Below are positions 1 to 8,156 of a DNA stretch of 14,907 nucleotides, in pieces. Within the stretch, counting starts at the first letter, position 1. Each line of letters starts with the position of its first letter. The DNA comes from Desulfobacteraceae bacterium. Its GTDB lineage: Bacteria; Desulfobacterota; Desulfobacteria; Desulfobacterales; UBA11574. The stretch lies in the NCBI GenBank assembly GCA_002868985.1, contig PKTV01000219.1:1-14907 (forward strand). Direction: 5' to 3'. The notes below the pieces were generated by a model, which saw only the letters and a program-made list of their open reading frames with translations, was not told the DNA's origin and did not search any database. The position numbers and the translations under genes are program-made.

Positions 1-289
1 CTTTGGCACGGTCGATGTCGATATCCTTTCGCCTTTCAGCAGATTCCGCCAATACGGTCACTTTATCAGGCAGTGCCTCTGCAAACCCACCACTGACAAA
101 AACGTATCTTTGAGCCCCGCTGGCATCTGTATAGTGCATCTCTCCCGCCCTCAAGGTTGTCAAAAAAGGCGTATGGCCGATAAGCACACCAAATTCACCG
201 AGGCTGCCGGGCGCCACCACAATCTGGGCTTCCTCGTCAACGACATACGTTTCAGGGGTAACAACTTCTAATCTAATATTTCCAGCCAT
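1..289 (-). CDS. atpC: ATP synthase F1 epsilon subunit (partial, C-terminus outside window)
   Basis: This is the last gene of the atp operon. Epsilon sits on the central stalk of F1, couples rotation to catalysis and can inhibit ATP hydrolysis. The ATG is at 289-287, preceded by an AGGA ribosome binding site at 297-300. The translation (96 complete codons) begins MAGNIRLEVVTPETYVVDEE and contains the family-typical PGSLGEFGVLIGHTPFLTTL stretch, followed by the beta-sandwich ending near residue 85 (VTVLAESAERRKDID). The gene runs off the left edge, so most of the C-terminal two-helix inhibitory domain is not visible. It lies 27 bp after atpD on the same strand and is clearly co-transcribed with it. 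Confidence 0.95.
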   Translation of the reverse strand, partial: MAGNIRLEVVTPETYVVDEEAQIVVAPGSLGEFGVLIGHTPFLTTLRAGEMHYTDASGAQRYVFVSGGFAEALPDKVTVLAESAERRKDIDIDRAK

Positions 290-316
290 TTTTATTTCCT
301 TGTAAACTGATTGGCA

Positions 317-1720
<1,404 letters not shown>

Positions 1721-1732
1721 CTATAGACCTCC

Positions 1733-1762
1733 TATAAAATCTATATTAGTACCTATTTTATA
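1733..1762 (-). repeat. AT-only inverted repeat upstream of the atpD ribosome binding site
   Basis: TATAAAAT at 1733-1740 and ATTTTATA at 1755-1762 are perfect complements separated by 14 bases. In the transcript the hairpin would end directly against the AGGAGGT site of atpD. The base pairing is seen directly. A role in initiation or mRNA processing is inference, and the stem is weak because it has no G or C. Confidence 0.4.
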
Positions 1763-1777
1763 TATTTAATGCCGGGT

Positions 1778-2674
1778 TTAACCCTTAAGCGCCTCGGCTC
1801 CACCGACGATATCCATTAATTCTGCAGTAATAGCAGCCTGTCTTGCCTTGTTATAAGCGAGCGTAAGTTCATCAATCATGTCACTACACGCGTTGGTTGC
1901 GTTATCCATAGCCATCATACGTGCAGCATGTTCACTGGTGGATGTTTCAAGCAAGGCACTGAACAACTGGACAGAGACGTTCTTTGGAAGCAGAATACCT
2001 AAAAGCTCAGCGGCTGGCGGCTCACAAATATGCTCTGCGAGATAAGGAGCATCTTCATCACCTTTATCTTTAGGTTCTGATGATTCAACCGAAGTAATCG
2101 GAAGAATCTGTTTTGCGATCGGAACCTGTTTTGCCATGCTGACAAATTCTGAATACACTACATAAACTTCATCATATGACCCGGAAAGGAACCCTTCAAC
2201 CAGGCTACTGGCTGCCGTTGATGCCACATTAAATCCAAATGTTGCCCCAACAATGCCGAGATGCTCGCTTATCCTATCCATTTTCTTATTCCGGCACCAG
2301 TCACGTCCCTTTTTCCCAAAATTAGTGAAAGATATTTCAAGATTTTCACCGGCTTTTTCTTCATGGAGTTCTGCAGCCTTTGTAATAAGGTTCATATTAA
2401 AACCTCCGCACAGCCCCCTGTCTGACGTGCACAGTACAATATGAACTTTTTCAACTTCCTCTTTGGGGACCAGCAAAGGACTTGCTTCCTCACCGGATTT
2501 TTCAGCAAGGCTTCCCAGAACTTCTTCGAACTTCTCAGCATACGGCCGGAACCTGTCCATGTTCTGCTGGGCTCCACGCAATCTGGAAGTTGCCACCATA
2601 TTCATAGCCTTTGTGATCTGCTTTGTCTTCTTTACACTTCCAATTTTTGTCTGGACTTCCTTTAATGTTGCCAT
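1778..2674 (-). CDS. atpG: ATP synthase F1 gamma subunit (rotor shaft)
   Basis: Gamma is the rotating shaft that passes through the alpha3beta3 ring. The N-terminal helix (MATLKEVQTKIGSVKKTKQI, followed by TKAMNMVATSRLRGAQ) and the C-terminal helix (YNKARQAAITAELMDIVGGA) are the two conserved coiled-coil arms of the family. The middle carries the CTSDRGLCGGFN motif. A longer reading frame opens at a TTG at 2683, but the AAGGG-like ribosome binding site (about 2685-2689) is only one base from that TTG and about ten bases from the ATG at 2674. The ATG also gives the usual MATLKE start, so I chose it (298 aa). The gene lies 81 bp after atpA, across a gap holding a 10-bp inverted repeat. Confidence 0.97.
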   Translation of the reverse strand: MATLKEVQTKIGSVKKTKQITKAMNMVATSRLRGAQQNMDRFRPYAEKFEEVLGSLAEKSGEEASPLLVPKEEVEKVHIVLCTSDRGLCGGFNMNLITKAAELHEEKAGENLEISFTNFGKKGRDWCRNKKMDRISEHLGIVGATFGFNVASTAASSLVEGFLSGSYDEVYVVYSEFVSMAKQVPIAKQILPITSVESSEPKDKGDEDAPYLAEHICEPPAAELLGILLPKNVSVQLFSALLETSTSEHAARMMAMDNATNACSDMIDELTLAYNKARQAAITAELMDIVGGAEALKG

Positions 2675-2698
2675 ACAACTCAAACCCTTATATTTAAG

Positions 2699-2755
2699 GT
2701 TATTTGTTATCGGTTATCAGTGACTCACCAGTGGTCGAACTCATCAACAAATAAC
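2699..2755 (-). repeat. 10-bp inverted repeat in the atpA-atpG gap
   Basis: GTTATTTGTT at 2699-2708 and AACAAATAAC at 2746-2755 are perfect inverted repeats with a 37-base loop. The loop itself contains a short GTGACTCAC palindrome (2720-2728) and three GTTAT copies occur at the left side. The structure starts directly after the atpA TAA stop and ends just before the atpG ribosome binding site. No T-run follows it, so it is not a simple terminator. A role in tuning gamma relative to alpha, or in mRNA processing, is inference. Confidence 0.5.
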
Positions 2756-4273
2756 TTACTTTATTGTGTCCTTGAATTCCTCGTCATAGGCGTTCAAGGC
2801 CTCTGTCATCAGTTTGTCCAGATCGTCGTCGATCTCTTCTTTTTCCGAAAGTCCGGAAAAAATCTGCGGATACCGGTCTTCGATAAACGGGTAAAGACCT
2901 GTATCATACTTTGTCACTACGTCGGCCGGATATTTGTCAAGAAAGCCCTTTGTACCGGCGTAAAGTATGGTGACCTGTTTTGGCATTGTAAGCGGCTGAA
3001 ACTGACCCTGCTTCAAAACTTCAACAAGCCTCAAACCTCGTGTAAGCTGTGCCTGTGTGGCTTTGTCAAGATCACTTCCGAATGCGGCAAACGCTTCAAG
3101 CTCACGGAATTGGGCCATCTCAAGCCTCAGTGTACCGGCAACCTGTTTCATGGCCTTTACCTGCGCGGCACCGCCGACTCGTGATACTGAAAGTCCAACG
3201 TTAATTGCCGGCCTAATGCCTGCAAAAAACATGTTCGGCTCAACGTATATCTGGCCGTCAGTAATTGAAATAACATTTGTGGGAATAAAGGCTGATACGT
3301 CACCAGCCTGGGTTTCAATAATCGGAAGAGCTGTAAGAGAGCCCGCACCAAGTTCATCATTCAATTTTGCGGAGCGCTCAAGCAGACGAGAGTGATTATA
3401 GAAAATATCGCCGGGGTATGCTTCACGGCCCGGCGGACGTCTTAAAAGAAGAGAAACCTGACGGTAGGCAGCAGCCTGTTTTGAAAGATCATCATAAATG
3501 ATTAAAGCATGCTTGCCGTTGTCACGGAAATATTCACCCATTGAGCATCCTGCATAAGGCGCCAGGAACTGCAATGATGCCGGATCACTCGCGCATGCAG
3601 AAACTATTGTCGTGTATTCCATCGCACCGTGCTTTTCAAGAATATCCGCAACCTGGGCAACTGTTGATTTTTTCTGACCGCATGCAACATAAACACAGTA
3701 AATATCCGTCTCCTTCTGTGCAATAATTGCGTCAACAGCAAGTGCTGTTTTGCCGATCTGGCGGTCGCCAATGATAAGCTCACGTTGTCCCCTTCCCACA
3801 GGCGTCATAGAATCAACAGCTTTTGCACCTGTATAGCAGGGTTCATGAACACTCTTTCTGGCAATAACACCGGGCGCAACGACCTCGATTCTTCTAAACT
3901 CTTTTGCATCAATAGGCCCCTTGCCGTCAAGAGGTGCGCCTGTTGTATCAACAACACGGCCCAAAACAGCCTCGCCAACCGGAACCTGAGCGATCCGTCC
4001 GGTTCGCTTGACGATGTCTCCTTCCTTGATATGGATGTCTTCACCCATAATGGCTACGCCGACATTATCCTCTTCAAGGTTTAATACCAGTCCCAGAGTA
4101 CCATCCGCAAACTCAACGAGCTCCATCGTCATAACTTTTTCTAAACCATATACCCTGGCAATACCATCACCAACCGACAAGACAATTCCTGTTTCACTCA
4201 GCTCTACCTTCTTGTCGTAGTCCGTAATCTGCTCTTTGATAATTTGACTTATTTCTTCAGCTCTTAGTTCCAT
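2756..4273 (-). CDS. atpA: ATP synthase F1 alpha subunit (regulatory nucleotide-binding)
   Basis: Alpha alternates with beta in the F1 hexamer, carries the non-catalytic nucleotide sites and supplies the arginine finger to the catalytic sites. At 505 aa it has the normal length. Motifs seen are the P-loop GDRQIGKT at residues 169-176, the Walker B strand LIIYDDL at 257-263 and the arginine finger in [10 protein letters not shown] (Arg365). The N-terminus [16 protein letters not shown] is typical of the family. The ATG overlaps the TAA stop of atpH by one base (TAATG at 4271-4275), indicating translational coupling, and an AGGGGTGAG-like binding site lies within the end of atpH. Confidence 0.99.
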   Translation of the reverse strand: MELRAEEISQIIKEQITDYDKKVELSETGIVLSVGDGIARVYGLEKVMTMELVEFADGTLGLVLNLEEDNVGVAIMGEDIHIKEGDIVKRTGRIAQVPVGEAVLGRVVDTTGAPLDGKGPIDAKEFRRIEVVAPGVIARKSVHEPCYTGAKAVDSMTPVGRGQRELIIGDRQIGKTALAVDAIIAQKETDIYCVYVACGQKKSTVAQVADILEKHGAMEYTTIVSACASDPASLQFLAPYAGCSMGEYFRDNGKHALIIYDDLSKQAAAYRQVSLLLRRPPGREAYPGDIFYNHSRLLERSAKLNDELGAGSLTALPIIETQAGDVSAFIPTNVISITDGQIYVEPNMFFAGIRPAINVGLSVSRVGGAAQVKAMKQVAGTLRLEMAQFRELEAFAAFGSDLDKATQAQLTRGLRLVEVLKQGQFQPLTMPKQVTILYAGTKGFLDKYPADVVTKYDTGLYPFIEDRYPQIFSGLSEKEEIDDDLDKLMTEALNAYDEEFKDTIK

Positions 4274-4824
4274 TATATACTCTCACCCCTTTTTAATGAT
4301 TTCCTCATATTGAGTAATTGTGTTTTGATGCTACCGTCCAGAACCAGATCTCCTATTCTTGAAACAAGCCCCCCAATTAGGCTGGGATCCTGTTCCACTT
4401 GCAGGATAATATCTTTACCTGTCCTTTTCGACAGAGTTGTACGGATCTTTTCAACGGTCTCGGATGGAAGTTTTGAAGCCGAAACCAAACTGGCACGTAA
4501 AACACCTTTGAGTTCGTCAGCCAGTTTCTGATAAAAGTCATTGATGGCGTGTATAAATACGAATCGTCCTTTGTCGAACAGTAAAAGGAGAAACGACTCC
4601 ATTACTTTGGAAATATTGACCTTTTCAATGACTGCCTCTAAAACTTTTTTGCGGCCTGAAACAGCGTAGAGGGGGTTACAAATGGCCTGTTCAAGATTCT
4701 TTTCCTTAGACATCAAACTCGCAAACCCGTCTAATTCTCCTCGATAGGTTTCAGCTTGATCGTCCTCTTTACCGATAATTAAAAGTGCCTTGGCATATCG
4801 CCGTGCTATGGTTAAATTTTTCAC
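4273..4824 (-). CDS. atpH: ATP synthase F1 delta subunit (OSCP-like stator)
   Basis: Delta links the top of F1 to the peripheral stalk formed by b and b'. The 183-aa product has the family N-terminal ARRYAKAL motif (residues 7-14) and the conserved C-terminal block [20 protein letters not shown] starting at residue 146. The start is a GTG at 4824-4822. It shares one base with the TAG stop of atpF (TAGTG) and has an AAGGTGG-like binding site about seven bases upstream. Length and motifs are ordinary. The tight overlaps on both sides mark it as an internal gene of the operon. Confidence 0.97.
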   Translation of the reverse strand: MKNLTIARRYAKALLIIGKEDDQAETYRGELDGFASLMSKEKNLEQAICNPLYAVSGRKKVLEAVIEKVNISKVMESFLLLLFDKGRFVFIHAINDFYQKLADELKGVLRASLVSASKLPSETVEKIRTTLSKRTGKDIILQVEQDPSLIGGLVSRIGDLVLDGSIKTQLLNMRKSLKRGESI

Positions 4825-5447
4825 TATGCCACCACCTTATCTAAATATTCATCCACCAGCTTTTCCTCGTCCTTGGCCGTAATTTTATCTTTTAGAATTT
4901 TTTCTGATTTTTCCAGTGCCTTTTCCAGTATCTCTTGCTGAAGCTCTAATTTGGCCTGTTTGAACTCATGATCGATGTTGCGACGGGCTTGTTCTTCCAA
5001 TTTTTCAGCGGATTTTTTGGCTTCATCGATGATTCTGGCCTTGGCCGCATTCCCCTGCCGAATATAATCTTCGATGAGTTTTTCAGTTTCCTGTTCCAGG
5101 CTGGAAAATTTTTCAGTATATTCCGCCAGCTGTTTTTCAGCCGCTTGTTTCTTTTCTTCAAGTTCGCTGAGTTGTTCTTTGATTCCGCTAATTCTTGAAT
5201 TTAGTGCCTGGGATACCGGCTTTCGCATAAGAAGGAAAAGACCGATGGCCAAAACTCCAAAATTCATTACCTTGTAGGTGTCCGTCGCCACCCATCCTTT
5301 TGATTTGGTCTCACCTTCCGACGAGGCCAAAGACACTCCGATATAACAGAAGAAAAGCATCGTCATTATAACCATCATGATTGATCCTTTTTTAAAGATC
5401 AGTCGTTTCAGGTTATTTTTAGGCCATTTTTTACAATTCATGTTCAT
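4824..5447 (-). CDS. atpF: ATP synthase Fo b subunit (peripheral stalk)
   Basis: This subunit forms half of the peripheral stalk that holds alpha3beta3 still against the rotor. The 207-aa protein begins with a basic stretch, then a hydrophobic segment (about residues 23-41, MMVIMTMLFFCYIGVSLA) that reads like a cleavable signal peptide. A second hydrophobic segment follows at about 58-73 (NFGVLAIGLFLLMRKP). From about residue 80 on it is a long charged coiled coil rich in Glu, Lys and Gln, as expected of b. The ATG at 5447 overlaps the TAA stop of the preceding b' gene (TAATG) and has a GGAGGG binding site in that gene's end. An in-frame ATG at 5441 is a less likely start. The protein is longer than E. 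coli b because of the N-terminal extension. Confidence 0.93.
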   Translation of the reverse strand: MNMNCKKWPKNNLKRLIFKKGSIMMVIMTMLFFCYIGVSLASSEGETKSKGWVATDTYKVMNFGVLAIGLFLLMRKPVSQALNSRISGIKEQLSELEEKKQAAEKQLAEYTEKFSSLEQETEKLIEDYIRQGNAAKARIIDEAKKSAEKLEEQARRNIDHEFKQAKLELQQEILEKALEKSEKILKDKITAKDEEKLVDEYLDKVVA

Positions 5448-5974
5448 TAAACAGCCCTCCCCAAAATTTTTTCACTTATGGCATTTGCGAAAGTATCAAT
5501 CTCCTTATTTAGAGATGCTCGAACATTCTGTGCATCCTTTGCGACCTTTTCGCGAACTTCCGCAAGATTTGCCTGAGCCTTTTGATTGATTTGTTCTATG
5601 ATCTTTTTCTCTTCCTCAGCCCCCTCTTTTAACAAGACTTCTTTTTCATTTAATCCCCTGACCCTGGCATCTTTTATACCTGAAAGAAATGCCTCATCTT
5701 TTCCTGCTGCGTCTTCACTCAGCTTTTCGACATTCTGCTCAAGACTTGTAATTTTTTCCTTTCTCTCAATGAGTATCCTTCGAATCGGCCGGTATAAAAG
5801 GATGTTGAGTGCCCATATGATAACGAGAAAATTGGCGATTTGTACAAAGAGCGATACATCTGGCAGAACCGATATCGAAGCACCAAAAGCGACCCCTGCA
5901 AACGACACCAAAGATAGGGATAGAAACAAAGTGAAAACGATATAATTTTTCAGGTTTAAACCGGAAATTTTCAT
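5447..5974 (-). CDS. atpF': ATP synthase Fo b' subunit (second stalk polypeptide)
   Basis: This is the first gene of the atp operon. The protein has a hydrophobic N-terminus (KNYIVFTLFLSLSLVSFAGV) ending in AFGA, which looks like a signal peptide. Next comes the membrane helix (about residues 42-61, VQIANFLVIIWALNILLYRP), the typical PIRRILIERKEKI turn and a long coiled coil to the end. Two upstream starts are open (TTG at 6004, ATG at 5989), but a GGAGG site sits eight bases before the ATG at 5974, so I chose that (175 aa). Having a b' beside b implies a b/b' heterodimeric stalk, as in photosynthetic bacteria and many deltaproteobacteria. Which of the two is called b or b' is by position and homology impression only. 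Confidence 0.92.
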   Translation of the reverse strand: MKISGLNLKNYIVFTLFLSLSLVSFAGVAFGASISVLPDVSLFVQIANFLVIIWALNILLYRPIRRILIERKEKITSLEQNVEKLSEDAAGKDEAFLSGIKDARVRGLNEKEVLLKEGAEEEKKIIEQINQKAQANLAEVREKVAKDAQNVRASLNKEIDTFANAISEKILGRAV

Positions 5975-6069
5975 ATAAAGATCCTCCATTGCTGAAACCT
6001 GCAATCCAAATTTTTTTTAAATGAATTTTTTAAATAGGATTTTGTCCACTTACGTTTTTAACTCGGCGG

Positions 6070-6115
6070 TCTATAACATCAGCCATAAGTGTTGTCAAAG
6101 GTTTTTTTTAATTTT
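6070..6115 (-). promoter_or_regulatory. Strong sigma70-type promoter of the atp operon
   Basis: On the minus strand a perfect TTGACA (-35, 6093-6098) is followed by exactly 17 bases and TATAGA (-10, 6070-6075). TG one base before the -10 makes it an extended -10. An A-rich tract (about 6099-6115) just upstream of the -35 resembles an UP element. Transcription would start near 6063, leaving a leader of roughly 90 bases before the atpF' ATG. This is the best promoter in the window and fits the high expression demand of ATP synthase. Confidence 0.8.
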
Positions 6116-6137
6116 CGTCAGGCTTTTAGGGGGAAAG

Positions 6138-6172
6138 AAAAAAAATCATATAATCTGTTTTCGTTATAATGA
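6138..6172 (-). terminator. Putative AT-rich intrinsic terminator after the bactofilin gene
   Basis: Read on the minus strand, TCAT-T-ATAA pairs with TTAT-ATGA (8 bp, one bulged T, 10-base loop), followed directly by eight T residues (A8 at 6138-6145 on the plus strand). It lies 6 bp past the bactofilin stop codon and 23 bp upstream of the UP-like tract of the atp promoter. The stem has few GC pairs, so it may be leaky. Its position between two units supports the call. Confidence 0.5.
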
Positions 6173-6178
6173 ATTTGT

Positions 6179-6520
6179 TCAGACTTTCATGGAACAATTT
6201 CCATTAAATATGACTCCGGATTTAATGAGAAGTGCCGGAGACTGAATGTCTCCTTCAATACGCCCCGGCGGATAAACTTCAACTCTTTTTCCGGCATTGA
6301 TATTTCCGTTTACCCTGCCCATTATGATGGCAACGTTAACCATGATCTCTCCATTTACAGTAGCCGTCTCTCCGATGATCAGCTTACCGTCAGTACTATA
6401 AATTTTACCAACAACATTCCCCTCCAGCCGAACCGTATTTTCAAACTCGACGGTCCCCTCGATGGTGGTGCCCGGTCCAAGCAACATGGTTATTGTGTCA
6501 GGTTTTTTTGTTTTTAACAT
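6179..6520 (-). CDS. Bactofilin (polymer-forming cytoskeletal protein)
   Basis: Bactofilins assemble without nucleotides into filaments that scaffold cell-wall enzymes or organise curvature, stalks or chromosome segregation machinery. The 113-aa protein has a short polar N-terminus and one DUF583-type domain at about residues 14-108. The domain is built of short Gly- and Val-rich strand repeats (TTIEGTVEFENTVRLEGNVV, then GETATVNGEI, RVNGNINAG, RIEGDIQSP), the pattern of a right-handed beta-helix. There is no membrane segment. The ATG at 6520 has a GGGAG site five bases upstream. It sits between the elongasome cluster and the atp operon with its own probable terminator, and no ParA/ParB or M23 peptidase partner is next to it here. 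Family assignment is firm; the specific role is unknown. Confidence 0.93.
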   Translation of the reverse strand: MLKTKKPDTITMLLGPGTTIEGTVEFENTVRLEGNVVGKIYSTDGKLIIGETATVNGEIMVNVAIIMGRVNGNINAGKRVEVYPPGRIEGDIQSPALLIKSGVIFNGNCSMKV

Positions 6521-6817
6521 ATTCTCCCCCGAGCTTTAAAATAATAGCAAAGAACTTAGGGACTTCTCCCCGGTAGGAATAATGGAGTAATGGTTTGAAA
6601 AGGTTTCTAACAATTGAAAAAGGTTGTTTTTGCTCTTGTTCCCTATATTCTCTCCGAGCCGGAGGCCATTATTCCAGTATTCCATTTTTCCATACCGACG
6701 GCACGAACAGGCCGTCATTAAAAGAAATGTGATTTTACTAAGTTGCAGAATTTTCGAGACTCCAAATTATCCCGGATAGTTAACGCGGGTTATTCATGGT
6801 TGTGAAACATCTTGTGG
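6521..6817. other. 297-bp spacer between rodA and the bactofilin gene, with degenerate repeats
   Basis: No convincing gene is present. The middle contains GGAATAATGG at 6576-6585 and its exact reverse complement at 6666-6675, embedded in a run of ATTCCA-like units (about 6667-6691), plus a small CTCCG/CGGAG palindrome at 6652-6664 and a GACGGC/GCCGTC hairpin at 6697-6716. The 60-codon frame across it owes its EYWNNG and HYSIIPT-like words to these repeats. No clear promoter for the bactofilin gene was found, so it may be read from the mre operon. Confidence 0.5.
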
Positions 6818-7924
6818 CTATTCAGCAAGGAAGCGTCTCATGCTGATGTTCAGCAAAAGGCCGACACAAATCATTGTGGTAATGACCGATGAACCACCGT
6901 AACTGATAAACGGCAGCGTCACGCCGACAATCGGCATCAGCCCCATTGTCATGGCGATATTGATAAAAACTTGCCAGAAGATCATTGCGGTGACCCCGAC
7001 AGCGATAATGGTACCAAAGGGCTCTCGGCACCGATACGCAATGGTCAATCCCCAAATGATAAAAACCAAAAACAAGCCTAAAAGAATAAAAGCGCCGATA
7101 AATCCCCATTCCTCGGCCAAAACAGAAAAAATAAAATCCGTGTGTTGTTCAGGTAAAAAGGCGAGTGCGTTTTGAGTTCCTTTTAAAAACCCCTTGCCGG
7201 AAATCATACCCGAACCGATGGCAATTTTGGATTGTATAACGTGATAACCGGCACCCAGTGGATCACGGTCCGGATCTAAAAATGTCAATATCCGCTGCTT
7301 TTGATATCCTTTCAAGAAAAACCAAATCAAAGGAACTATTATGGTACACGAAGTGATGATACATAAAAGCGAGCGTCTTTCAATTTTTACAAAAACTGTC
7401 ATCGAACCGGCAATTAAAAGCACAATCATACCTGTACCCAAATCCGGTTGTTTAACAATCAAAATAAAAGGAATTATCGCCAATACAAAAGGGGTGAACA
7501 GCTCACGCAAATTTAATCCTCCGATATTGGCATGTTTGGAATAATATTTTGCCAGAATGATGATGACAACGATTTTGGCAAGTTCCGACGGCTGAATTGA
7601 AAACGGCCCCAACATAATCCAGCGTCGTGCCCCTGCTACATATTTGCCGAACAGCAATACATACAATAAAAGGAACATACACATTACATAAATGACAGGG
7701 GCCCATCGATCCAACACCTTGTAATTAATGAAAAGAGAAAAAACCATTGCCGCCAGCCCGATGCAATACCAGGCCAGCTGCTTAAAATACAGTATTTTTT
7801 GCGGCCCTGCCGTTGATGATGTGACGGCACTATAGAGTGTTAAAAGCCCCAAGAGTACAATTAAAAACGTCAACCCAAGCAGGCCCCAGTCAAAATGTTT
7901 TACAAATCTGCGATCGATCATCAT
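6818..7924 (-). CDS. rodA: RodA, SEDS-family peptidoglycan glycosyltransferase
   Basis: RodA polymerises lipid II into glycan strands during lateral wall growth and works as a complex with the transpeptidase PBP2. The 368-aa product has about ten hydrophobic membrane segments. Conserved SEDS signatures are GARRWI (98-103), QPSE (111-114), KQPDLGT (158-164), the extracellular-loop LPEQHTDFIF segment (257-266) with the putative catalytic Asp263, and GLMPIVGVTLPFISYGGSS (328-346). The start is an ATG pair at 7924; the upstream binding site is weak. It is the last gene of the mre cluster and is separated from its partner mrdA by the 192-bp palindromic element, an odd placement for a tightly coupled pair. 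Confidence 0.97.
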   Translation of the reverse strand: MMIDRRFVKHFDWGLLGLTFLIVLLGLLTLYSAVTSSTAGPQKILYFKQLAWYCIGLAAMVFSLFINYKVLDRWAPVIYVMCMFLLLYVLLFGKYVAGARRWIMLGPFSIQPSELAKIVVIIILAKYYSKHANIGGLNLRELFTPFVLAIIPFILIVKQPDLGTGMIVLLIAGSMTVFVKIERRSLLCIITSCTIIVPLIWFFLKGYQKQRILTFLDPDRDPLGAGYHVIQSKIAIGSGMISGKGFLKGTQNALAFLPEQHTDFIFSVLAEEWGFIGAFILLGLFLVFIIWGLTIAYRCREPFGTIIAVGVTAMIFWQVFINIAMTMGLMPIVGVTLPFISYGGSSVITTMICVGLLLNISMRRFLAE

Positions 7925-7957
7925 TGCTTCAATCCATTATTTAAATAGGTCTTTTTT

Positions 7958-8149
7958 CAAGCCATCTCAAAGATGTAGATTACGTTCAAGGACAAGGCGC
8001 GAGTCGATGAAAAAGCGCAACATACATGTAAGTATGTGAGCATTTTGAAGAGGCTCGCGACCCACCTTTAGGAACATAATTCAACAGGGAGTCCCGCCAT
8101 GCGGGGCAACGCCGTAATTGGGCATTAGATGCATTTTTGAGATGGCTTG
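7958..8149. repeat. 192-bp palindromic (MITE/REP-like) element between mrdA and rodA
   Basis: The ends are near-perfect inverted repeats: CAAGCCATCTCAAA at 7958-7971 matches the reverse complement of 8136-8149 exactly, and the match extends to 17 of 18 positions (7958-7975 with 8132-8149). Inside are a 62-bp imperfect palindrome bounded by CGCGAG (7998-8003) and CTCGCG (8054-8059), with ACATAC/GTATGT at its centre, and a CCCGC-CAT-GCGGG hairpin (8093-8105). No open reading frame of note lies within it, and no clear target-site duplication is visible. This is the architecture of a non-autonomous mobile or dispersed structured repeat. I infer, but cannot show, that other copies exist in the genome. 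Confidence 0.75.
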
Positions 8150-8156
8150 TAGTGTG

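Noticed and set aside
2675-2683. TTG start extending atpG by three codons
   Set aside because: The binding site would be one base from the TTG; spacing suits the ATG at 2674 and the family N-terminus MATLKE.
5975-6004. Upstream TTG (6004) or ATG (5989) starts for atpF'
   Set aside because: The GGAGG site lies eight bases before the ATG at 5974 and would sit inside the coding region for the longer starts.
6697-6716. GACGGC/GCCGTC hairpin as a terminator after rodA
   Set aside because: The stem is only 6 bp with an 8-base loop, and no T-run follows on either strand.
6536-6718. A 60-codon minus-strand frame with EYWNNG and HYSIIPT words
   Set aside because: Its sequence follows from ATTCCA-type repeats, it has no plausible ribosome binding site and resembles no family I know.
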